This document shows, piece after piece, positions 1-6,369 of a stretch of DNA of 11,522 nucleotides (its first letter is position 1; every line of letters begins with the position of its first letter). Made by a program: the position numbers and the translations under genes. The notes under the pieces are model-generated. The model was not told where the DNA came from and made no database searches. It was given only the letters and a program-made list of their open reading frames with translations. This stretch comes from an uncultured Bacteroidales bacterium (GTDB lineage Bacteria; Bacteroidota; Bacteroidia; Bacteroidales; Bacteroidaceae). Location: NCBI GenBank assembly GCA_937916465.1, contig CALFTK010000062.1, positions 1 through 11,522 on the forward strand. The letters run 5' to 3'.

Positions 1-437
1 GTACCACGTTTGTCACTACCTGCTATAACAAGAGCCTCATCAACACCCTCTACCGGGTTCGCTATTGTGGTCATAATGTACTTTTCGTACTTACCTTCCA
101 GCTCTTTTTTGTCCAGTTTCTTGTTTTTAATAATCTGTTTAATGTACTTACTCTCCAAAGTACCAATAATAACTACACTCTTTTCTGATGGTTCATTCAG
201 AATTTTTGCCTCTTTGCCTGAAACCATCTTAAAGTCTTTCTGCAATGCTTTTGCGGCAATCTGCACACCTATATCATCTGTTTCATCCAACAGCAAAGAT
301 ATAGGATTTCCATTCTCAATAAGGGTAAATCTATCAGAACTTAATTCGTTAAAAGATATACCCTTATGATCGGCAGCATTTACATTTGCCACCATCATAA
401 CGATAGCTACCAGAGCTAAATATAACTTTTTCATCAT
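1..437 (-). CDS. GH115 alpha-glucuronidase, N-terminal part (cut by window edge)
   Basis: Only the first 145 codons are present; the gene continues past the left edge. The product starts MMKKLYLALVAIVMMVANVNA, a signal peptide probably cleaved after NVNA, so it is exported to the periplasm or surface. The mature part has the layout of the small N-terminal domain of GH115 enzymes: an LLLDETDDIGVQIAAKAL segment, a VVIIGTLES strand, then YEKYIMTTIANPV and ALVIAGSDKRG just before the edge. GH115 enzymes remove (4-O-methyl-)glucuronic acid from xylan, including internal residues; the catalytic TIM barrel would lie outside this window. ATG at 437 and 434 are adjacent; 434 gives the more usual MKK start. 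The gene follows the GH127 gene by 19 bases and has no clear promoter of its own, so the two are probably co-transcribed. The family call rests on recognising the N-terminal domain without any catalytic residue in view. Confidence 0.84.
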   Translation of the reverse strand, partial: MMKKLYLALVAIVMMVANVNAADHKGISFNELSSDRFTLIENGNPISLLLDETDDIGVQIAAKALQKDFKMVSGKEAKILNEPSEKSVVIIGTLESKYIKQIIKNKKLDKKELEGKYEKYIMTTIANPVEGVDEALVIAGSDKRG

Positions 438-456
438 AAAATATTTTGGTTAATAA

Positions 457-2829
457 TCATTTTATAAGTCTAACTTCATATATTTCACCTATCTGTTTGT
501 TTGGCTTTGCTACAAACTTTACACGTACTTCACTCTTGTCTTTCAACAATTCTGAAGGGATTTCATATGTTTCATATTTAAATTCTGATATACGGTATTT
601 ACCGGTGTTATTTACCGACTTAACTAAAATATCATCTACAAAAATATCAAATTCGTGACTTTTCCATTCGCCTACACCCCAATACTTGAGACGAAGACTC
701 AGGTTCTCTTCACCATTAGTCTGCATTAGATAACTGAAATAGTGACCATTGCTTGCATCACGCCAGAAACAGTCATTGGTATTTCCTGTATTTGAACGGT
801 CTGTCTCCATCTTATGGTCTGTTTCAGGCTGTTGTTCACCCGGTTGCACTTTATCTACCGTACGCGCTTCAAGAGCCTGACGTTCCTGCTCTGCTTTTGT
901 CAGATCATTCAAAAAACCTTGATAACTATCTTCAGACAGAGCCAGCCAGTACATCATATAACGGGAATCGTGTATCTCAAAGAATGGCTGAATCTCATTG
1001 TGAATAGCATTCTCCATCCTGGTTTTCAATGTAAAATGCAATGGTTTACCCGGAATAGGTTCCAGTTGTTCTGCTATACTTTCCACATCATTGTTAATGA
1101 GAATTGGAGCTTGGTCTGTCGATAATTTAGCACCGCTGGCATACTGTCCAAAGCGACTGTCATCTGCAATCAGATGAGCCATATCTTCTGTTCCTGTTTT
1201 CATTCCCAATACTATAGGACCATGCATCAATGCTATGTACTGAGGTTCATTAGGCAGATACTTAATACTGCTGTGCATAGGGAATTCCACATCTACCACA
1301 TCACCCTTTTTCCATTTTCTATCTATAGCTACATACGATGACGGACCTGTTATAACTGATACTGGTTCTCCGTTAACTTTTACAGAGAATTCGCCCGGCT
1401 TTACCCAATTAGGATAACGAATCAGCAATGGAAATTCTGCCTTACCGTTGACAATGGTTATTTTACTGTTTTCAGCATAGGGAAAATCTGTCTCCTGGCG
1501 AATTACCAAACCTTTATCTTTCCAATTCAGTTCAGAAGCAACATACAAGTTTACATATAGAGCATCTTCTACTTTTGTGTAAATAAACTGTCCATATTTG
1601 CCATGATTTTCCATACCTGTTCCTACACAACACCACATAGCTTCATTAGGAGCAGAATAGTTCCTGTAATGACGCGGACGTGTTGGAGTAAAATATACAT
1701 AACCACCATGTTCCGGATGTTGGGTTGACAGAATATGATTAAATGTTGCCAATTCATAATAATCTGCAAAACGAGCCTCCGGATTTCTGCGATGGAGTCC
1801 TTCTGTAAGTTTTAGCATATTGTTTGTATTACAACTTTCCGGACCATCTATATCATTTATAAAATCCATACAGGCATCTTTACTTGGGAAGTGTTCTCTA
1901 CGGCTGTTGCCACCAAAAGCCACTGTTCTTTCTCCTGTTACAATATCCCAGAAATAGGAACTTGCATTGTGGTATGTTTCATTACCTGTCAATTCTGATA
2001 TACGTTCAAATCCAACAACCTTTGGAACTTGAGTATTGGCATGCATATTGTCAAGACAATCCTGACGTTGTGACATAGGGGTAAATAACTTTTTATGTGA
2101 GAAACGTTCTGCACAATCCAGATACTTCTTATCACCCGTAATAGCATAAGCATCGGCAATTACTTCGTTCATTCCTCCATGCTCATTACCAAGCATCTGC
2201 TCCATCTGTGTATCCGATAATCCTGCAGTAAGGTCTATCACCCAATCGCAGAAACCTAAGAACAGCTTTTTGGCCTGTTCGTTATCACAATAGAGCCATG
2301 CATCACGCAATCCTGCATACATCTTGTGCAAATTATAGAATGGAGCCCAAGCGCCAAAATAGACACCAAAATCGCCTTTCTTGAATGATGACCACAAACG
2401 GGCGCTTCCGGGGAAGCCGCCTACATAACCTTTACCCCATTCCGGGTTATTTTTCACATTGGCATCGGCACACTCCTGCAGTTCAGCAATCATATACTCC
2501 ATGCGGCGGCGACACTCTTCGTTACCGGTAGCAGCGTTCATAGCCATTGCTGTAAGGTAGTGACCGGCTACATGACCATCCAAACCATCCCAGTTGGGAT
2601 ATGTTGGTGCTTTAGGTTGTAACCCTGCCTCTTTTCTGTATGGAGCAAGCAGACGATTGCAATCATATTGCAACAACGTTTCTATATTAAGGTCTCTCGC
2701 ATCTTTTAGCGGGCCATCAAGTAATGTAACTTCACTAATGTGAAATTCATTAGAATACAATTTATCTTGCGCATTACCTATGGTTGGCAAGAAAAACATA
2801 ATTGGCAGTAATAAAGTAAGTTTCTTCAT
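457..2829 (-). CDS. GH127 (DUF1680) beta-L-arabinofuranosidase-type glycosidase
   Basis: Secreted glycosidase of 790 residues. The signal peptide MKKLTLLLPIMFFLPTIGNA is followed by Gln, without a lipobox Cys. Residues about 30-420 form the family's (alpha/alpha) barrel, with WDGLDGHVAGHYLTAMA (80-96) and the HANTQVPKVVG segment (263-273). The zinc/thiolate centre of the characterised Bifidobacterium enzyme HypBA1 (acid/base E322; zinc ligands E338, C340, C417, C418; nucleophile C417) appears intact: E312 in RREHF, E331 and C333 in GPESCNTNN, and C400-C401 in MWCCVGTG. Beta-rich domains follow, then a C-terminal module beginning near VQPGEQQPETDH (661-672) and ending at RLIK, as in full-length Bacteroidota members. 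Family members remove beta-L-arabinofuranose, and relatives act on other rare furanosides, so the exact substrate is inferred. Neighbouring GH115, GH10 and GH9 genes suggest hemicellulose. It is the first gene of the leftward GH127-GH115 pair, with a good -7 box just upstream. Confidence 0.92.
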   Translation of the reverse strand: MKKLTLLLPIMFFLPTIGNAQDKLYSNEFHISEVTLLDGPLKDARDLNIETLLQYDCNRLLAPYRKEAGLQPKAPTYPNWDGLDGHVAGHYLTAMAMNAATGNEECRRRMEYMIAELQECADANVKNNPEWGKGYVGGFPGSARLWSSFKKGDFGVYFGAWAPFYNLHKMYAGLRDAWLYCDNEQAKKLFLGFCDWVIDLTAGLSDTQMEQMLGNEHGGMNEVIADAYAITGDKKYLDCAERFSHKKLFTPMSQRQDCLDNMHANTQVPKVVGFERISELTGNETYHNASSYFWDIVTGERTVAFGGNSRREHFPSKDACMDFINDIDGPESCNTNNMLKLTEGLHRRNPEARFADYYELATFNHILSTQHPEHGGYVYFTPTRPRHYRNYSAPNEAMWCCVGTGMENHGKYGQFIYTKVEDALYVNLYVASELNWKDKGLVIRQETDFPYAENSKITIVNGKAEFPLLIRYPNWVKPGEFSVKVNGEPVSVITGPSSYVAIDRKWKKGDVVDVEFPMHSSIKYLPNEPQYIALMHGPIVLGMKTGTEDMAHLIADDSRFGQYASGAKLSTDQAPILINNDVESIAEQLEPIPGKPLHFTLKTRMENAIHNEIQPFFEIHDSRYMMYWLALSEDSYQGFLNDLTKAEQERQALEARTVDKVQPGEQQPETDHKMETDRSNTGNTNDCFWRDASNGHYFSYLMQTNGEENLSLRLKYWGVGEWKSHEFDIFVDDILVKSVNNTGKYRISEFKYETYEIPSELLKDKSEVRVKFVAKPNKQIGEIYEVRLIK

Positions 2830-2848
2830 ATTGTTGTATTATACAGAG

Positions 2849-2856
2849 CAAAGGTA
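2849..2856 (-). promoter_or_regulatory. Bacteroidota -7 box for GH127-GH115
   Basis: On the minus strand this reads TACCTTTG, a perfect match to the Bacteroidota -7 consensus TAnnTTTG. It lies 19 bases before the GH127 start codon, giving a short leader of about a dozen bases. I see no good TTTG at the -33 position. It implies that the GH127-GH115 pair is transcribed independently of the upstream operon, whose last gene ends 106 bases before GH127 begins. Confidence 0.5.
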
Positions 2857-2935
2857 CAATAAAGAAATGAAAGTGAGTACGAAACAGAGAAAGAATATTG
2901 TCAGTTAGCAATTTAACCAAAAAGCATAAAAACCA

Positions 2936-3913
2936 TTATACATTCTTTCTTTGTCTGTTTTTATATTTCCTCTCCAGGAATTTCTGTAATGATTCCGGAG
3001 TAGTTTTCCATCGTTCGTGCATCCAAACCCATTGTGTAGGATATTTTCGCAATAAATCTTCTGTAACTTTATTGTATTGCGTTGTGTTGTAAATCATTGT
3101 TTCTGTAATATCTTCAAATTGTTTAAACGGAATTTCCGGCAATATTTGGAATGTATAAGTATCATCTTCATTATTTCTTATAGTATTCATAGGTACTACT
3201 GCCGCACCCGTATCCATTGCCAAACGGGCAAGTCCTATTGGTGTATAAGCATCGCGTCCAAAGAAAGGAACAAATTCACCACGAATATTCTTACTATCCT
3301 GATCTATCATTATTATCAAACACTTTCCATTGCGTAATTCATCGGACAGAATATCGTAACACTTATTGCGGGTAATATTTTTCATGCCACGGGTTTCACG
3401 CATCTCTATCATCATCTTGTTTAATGCAGGGTTCTTAATTTGACTGCTTACCCCTAACGATGGATATCCCAACAACGGTGGCAGAATAGCTGAAAATTCC
3501 CAACCGGGAGTATGAGATATCATACAGAGTACACCCTTTCTCTTTTTATATGCATTGTCCAGATTCTCTATTCCTTCCACTTTAAAATATTTACTGAATT
3601 GTTTCCACTCTCTTTTTCTATTCATAAGAGCGTAATCAGTAAGTGTCTTTGCCAAATTGATAAAAACTTCTTTACCCATTGTATAATATTTTCCGGGATG
3701 ATCTTCCGGTCCAAAAGCAATAGTGTAGTGCTTTATAATCCTTTGTCTTACGCTTTTTCCCAGTTTGTATGCTAAAGAAGCTAAAACGCCATGCCACCAC
3801 AAAACCAATTTTCTGGGCATAATAGGATATATAACAAACATTACCTTTGCCAGGAAATAAAGGATAGCATCTCTCACCGGTCTATAAACATACACTCTGA
3901 ATTTAGAAGCCAT
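2936..3913 (-). CDS. LpxL/HtrB-type lysophospholipid (lipid A late) acyltransferase
   Basis: A 325-residue inner-membrane acyltransferase of the LpxL/HtrB family, the usual length. A hydrophobic stretch at about 16-48 provides the N-terminal membrane anchor. The catalytic HX4(D/E) motif is HTPGWE with H134 and E139. Further family marks are DQDS (204-207), the GEFVPFFGRDAYTPIGLARL block (212-231), GAAVVPM (236-242) and the closing WVWMHERWK (295-303), equivalent to the W-x-H-x-RWK of LpxL proteins. The family adds secondary acyl chains to lipid A or related lipids; the true acceptor cannot be read from the sequence, and a role in another Bacteroidota lipid is possible. It starts 11 bases after the UPF0280 gene and is therefore probably the fourth cistron of the homocysteine operon. 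No functional link between the two is known to me. I see no convincing terminator after it. Confidence 0.87.
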   Translation of the reverse strand: MASKFRVYVYRPVRDAILYFLAKVMFVIYPIMPRKLVLWWHGVLASLAYKLGKSVRQRIIKHYTIAFGPEDHPGKYYTMGKEVFINLAKTLTDYALMNRKREWKQFSKYFKVEGIENLDNAYKKRKGVLCMISHTPGWEFSAILPPLLGYPSLGVSSQIKNPALNKMMIEMRETRGMKNITRNKCYDILSDELRNGKCLIIMIDQDSKNIRGEFVPFFGRDAYTPIGLARLAMDTGAAVVPMNTIRNNEDDTYTFQILPEIPFKQFEDITETMIYNTTQYNKVTEDLLRKYPTQWVWMHERWKTTPESLQKFLERKYKNRQRKNV

Positions 3914-3924
3914 AGTATAAGGTA

Positions 3925-4674
3925 TTATTGAAATATTCTTAATTCAAAACAGCCTGTTACAGCCATTTTATCATCTTTTATAACCAATGCACCCAATATA
4001 TCAGAACGATTTGATATATAATCTATTACAGATTCTATATCGTTCACACTCTTTACTCGGTTTGCCATAGCAGTAGCATAACTGTCTGCCAAAAGCACAT
4101 CTTTACACACTATCATCACAGCATCTGCCTTACCAAAACTTAACGATGGCCCTACTGTTCCGCTCGATGTACAAACCCCTACAGGCGAAACTGATGCAGG
4201 AATGTGCAACCCCACCCTGTTTGACAGTGGTGATTGTCCTGCAAAAACAGCAATATCTATATCCTCTTTAATATCTATGTAAATATCGCCACCATTTTCA
4301 ACCATTATTTCTTTGTAAGGAAACTTTTTCTTCAGTTCTAATGCTGTATATTTGGCAACAGCACCGGCAACCGCACTCATTGGGCCTATTTCTGAACGTT
4401 TGCATACAGCAGACATATCGTGAAAAATCTGCGGTGCAGGAGATTGTGGAAGATATGGAACCAGCGATGTTTTATATTCCGGATCCAGCAATAGATATGA
4501 ATCCATCAGATTGCGTAGTTTTATGATAATAGACAATGCTTCATCTTGCATAAAAGGGGAATAGGAGTCGTTATCGACCCCTATCCATAAATCTGTCTCC
4601 TTATATTTAACGGAGAATGAACGTCTGTTATTGGAACTGAAACGTTCCCTATATGTACGTTCTTTATACTCCAT
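3925..4674 (-). CDS. UPF0280/COG2122 ApbE-like protein of anaerobic homocysteine synthesis
   Basis: A soluble 249-residue protein of the UPF0280 (COG2122) family, without signal peptide or membrane segment. Diagnostic blocks are EIGPMSAVAGAVA (95-107), VENGGDIYID (125-134), CTSSGTVGPSLSFGKADA (168-185) and LADSYATAMANRV (195-207). The last block and the GGD block resemble the D-x-x-(S/A)TA and GG(D/E/N) motifs of ApbE flavin transferases, so an ApbE-like fold is likely; whether it handles flavin is unknown. Proteins of this family are implicated, with DUF39 and NIL-ferredoxin proteins, in the alternative route from aspartate semialdehyde and reduced sulfur to homocysteine in methanogens and Desulfovibrio. 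Here all three are adjacent, which supports that role. The start codon directly follows the stop of the NIL gene (TAAATG), so translational coupling is likely. Its exact chemistry is not established to my knowledge. Confidence 0.86.
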   Translation of the reverse strand: MEYKERTYRERFSSNNRRSFSVKYKETDLWIGVDNDSYSPFMQDEALSIIIKLRNLMDSYLLLDPEYKTSLVPYLPQSPAPQIFHDMSAVCKRSEIGPMSAVAGAVAKYTALELKKKFPYKEIMVENGGDIYIDIKEDIDIAVFAGQSPLSNRVGLHIPASVSPVGVCTSSGTVGPSLSFGKADAVMIVCKDVLLADSYATAMANRVKSVNDIESVIDYISNRSDILGALVIKDDKMAVTGCFELRIFQ

Positions 4675-5082
4675 TTATGCAAATTCTATTTCAAAAAGTC
4701 CCAATGGGCAAGATCCCAAACAGAGCTTACAAACCACGCACTTATCGGGATCAAATTTTAATTTCCAATCAGGAGCCTGTATAGACAATGCACCAGCCAA
4801 GCATGAAGATGTACATGCACCACAATCTATACAAAGTTCACTGTTGTGACGTATCTTACTGCCTACCGAGCTGACTTCCACCCCACTCTGCTCCATATAT
4901 GCAATGGCACGGTCTATTTTGTCGGCGTCAGCATCAAGTTCCACAACCAATTTACCGCCACGGCTCAACTCCATATCGGCCTTTAGGATATTTACCTTTA
5001 TATCGAATTCCTTAACCAGTTCGTATGTCAATGAACGGCCGGCAGATTCACCGGGGAATGTAATTACCACTTTCTTTACCAT
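4675..5082 (-). CDS. NIL-domain protein with two 4Fe-4S clusters (homocysteine synthesis)
   Basis: A compact cytoplasmic protein of 135 residues. Residues about 1-76 form a NIL domain, an ACT-like fold first defined at the C-terminus of methionine ABC transporter ATPases. It opens with KKVVITFPGE and continues through GGKLVVELDA and the helix DKIDRAIAYMEQSGVEV. Residues 80-135 form a two-cluster ferredoxin: cluster motif 1 is C84, C87, C90, C94 (CIDCGACTSSC) and motif 2 is C115, C118, C121, C125 (CVVCKLCLGSCP). Homologues in methanogens act with DUF39 proteins to make homocysteine from aspartate semialdehyde, with the Fe-S part thought to supply electrons for sulfur insertion. The gene lies 19 bases after the DUF39 gene and abuts the UPF0280 gene. 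The first motif has Leu rather than the usual Pro after its fourth Cys. Confidence 0.93.
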   Translation of the reverse strand: MVKKVVITFPGESAGRSLTYELVKEFDIKVNILKADMELSRGGKLVVELDADADKIDRAIAYMEQSGVEVSSVGSKIRHNSELCIDCGACTSSCLAGALSIQAPDWKLKFDPDKCVVCKLCLGSCPLGLFEIEFA

Positions 5083-5101
5083 ACTGATGTTTTTTTTGAG
5101 A

Positions 5102-6247
5102 TTAGAATATTTTTTCTTCCAAACTATTCAGACTTCTACCTGTAGGCATTGGGCGTACCGGAGCAGTAAGTTCAAACTGTCCTGCCTCTATCCATTGCTT
5201 AAGTATTTCAGCAATTTCACGAGCGCGAGCCAAACTTGCCATAGGTGCCGTATGAATCTTCTTACCTCCTATCTCTATTTCACCACTCTGCAACTGTTCG
5301 TATGTAACAGTTCCCAGATGATCGTAATTATGTCCATAGTCCTGAACATTGGTCATAATCTGGCTGTTTCTAATTGAAACGCGGGCAGCCAAATCTTCGT
5401 CAAGCAACGGAATAGGAATACCTATACCCACAAACATTGACACACCATATTTCTTATAGTATGCAGCACGAAGATAACGTGTATTCATTTCACGCATTTC
5501 GCCTGCTACTGCTATAGTTCTTGTGTTGCCTATAGGAACGCCAAATTCATTTACCGGTTTTGATGTATTGAACTGGGTTCCATTCCAAGTTACATAACCC
5601 TGTGTGCCACACAAGAAAATTCTGGTACCCAAACCTATTGTTCTACATTCAGGGTCATTGAGCAATGGCGACAGTTCACCCGATGTACTATAGGAAGCAT
5701 TCTTCATGTGTGGCAACAAAGTACCCATATATGTATATTTAATCTTGTCGGTTGTATTTGTTGCTACATTGTAATTCTGATAAGCATTACGTGGATTGCT
5801 CAGAATAGCTTCATTAATAGTATCTAACGATATTGTAGTTTTGATATGTTTTCTTGGATAACAATCGGTACCCTTACCCCATGCTTCAAGGATAAGTTCT
5901 TTACCATTTATCAAATCTTCAATAATGTTTGCACCACCATATTTTGGATTTGCAGGATTGCAATCTGTTGCTCCCACAAAAGTATCAACTGCTGCCAAGC
6001 CACCGCTTACAGGCACACCGTTAATCTCAATACGTTCCATTCTTATAGCCGGCTGAGCATGTCCGAAATTGAGTATTGCACCCGATGAACACATTGCACC
6101 GAAGGTACCTGTTGTAACAACATCCACCTTTTTTAATATCTCTTTTGGCGACATACTTTTCGCCATTTCAGAAACCTGTTCGGCTGTTAATACTACAGCC
6201 TTTCCTTTTCTGATTTTTTCATTTATCTCTTCGTAACTCCTTACCAT
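5102..6247 (-). CDS. DUF39/COG1900 homocysteine biosynthesis protein
   Basis: A cytoplasmic 381-residue protein of the DUF39 (homocysteine biosynthesis) family. The start MVRSYEEINEKIRKGKAVVL, the VVTTGTFGAMCSSGAILNFG block (43-62), GATDCNPANPKYGG (92-105), GKGTDCYPRK (124-133) and the FLCGTQGYVTWNGTQF block (211-226) are typical. C53 and C129 sit in the contexts of the two cysteines proposed to carry persulfide sulfur in the Methanosarcina homologue; C96, C201 and C213 are further candidates. There are no CBS domains at the C-terminus, which some archaeal homologues carry. The family replaces the MetX/MetY-type route by sulfurating aspartate semialdehyde to homocysteine, with reduction via a partner ferredoxin, and that partner is the next gene. 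It is the first gene of a leftward operon of four. No methionine-type riboswitch fits into its short leader. The assignment is strong; the activity itself is inferred from homologues. Confidence 0.93.
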   Translation of the reverse strand: MVRSYEEINEKIRKGKAVVLTAEQVSEMAKSMSPKEILKKVDVVTTGTFGAMCSSGAILNFGHAQPAIRMERIEINGVPVSGGLAAVDTFVGATDCNPANPKYGGANIIEDLINGKELILEAWGKGTDCYPRKHIKTTISLDTINEAILSNPRNAYQNYNVATNTTDKIKYTYMGTLLPHMKNASYSTSGELSPLLNDPECRTIGLGTRIFLCGTQGYVTWNGTQFNTSKPVNEFGVPIGNTRTIAVAGEMREMNTRYLRAAYYKKYGVSMFVGIGIPIPLLDEDLAARVSIRNSQIMTNVQDYGHNYDHLGTVTYEQLQSGEIEIGGKKIHTAPMASLARAREIAEILKQWIEAGQFELTAPVRPMPTGRSLNSLEEKIF

Positions 6248-6273
6248 ATTCTTATATAATGGAAAACCAAGCG

Positions 6274-6305
6274 CAAAGTAAGTTCAAAGTAGCGAAATAG
6301 CCAAA
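6274..6305 (-). promoter_or_regulatory. Probable promoter of the homocysteine operon
   Basis: On the minus strand, TTTG (6305-6302) is followed by 20 bases and then TTACTTTG (6281-6274). This fits the Bacteroidota -33 TTTG / -7 TAnnTTTG promoter with one mismatch in the -7 box and correct spacing. It would start transcription about 20 bases before the DUF39 ATG. A second TACTTTG a few bases upstream has the wrong internal spacing. Confidence 0.5.
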
Positions 6306-6334
6306 CTATTTTTTTAATTTATGTTCTAAATTAT

Positions 6335-6342
6335 TAACTTCG
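6335..6342 (+). promoter_or_regulatory. Possible -7 box for the GH10 gene
   Basis: TAACTTCG differs at one position from the consensus TAnnTTTG. No TTTG is visible at -33, where the sequence is T-rich. Transcription from here would begin near 6349. That leaves a normal leader of about 20 bases for the ATG at 6370 but almost none for the ATG at 6355, which favours the downstream start. Confidence 0.28.
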
Positions 6343-6369
6343 CGGGTAATAATTATGACATATTTACAG

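Noticed and set aside
10..369. Plus-strand open frame of 119 codons at the left edge
   Set aside because: It is antisense to the GH115 reading frame, which has a clean signal peptide and recognisable domain; the plus-strand translation shows only hydrophobic low-complexity sequence.
2830..2935. Possible terminator between the acyltransferase and GH127
   Set aside because: Only a 4-bp GTTA/TAAC pairing is visible, with no adjacent T-tract, so a terminator cannot be supported.
4904..5377. Plus-strand open frame of 157 codons
   Set aside because: It is antisense across the NIL and DUF39 genes, which have clear family motifs; the translation is Ser/Phe-rich shadow sequence.
6248..6273. Methionine/SAM riboswitch in the leader of the homocysteine operon
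   Set aside because: The predicted leader is only about 20 bases, too short for any known SAM riboswitch, and no such fold is visible in the divergent region.
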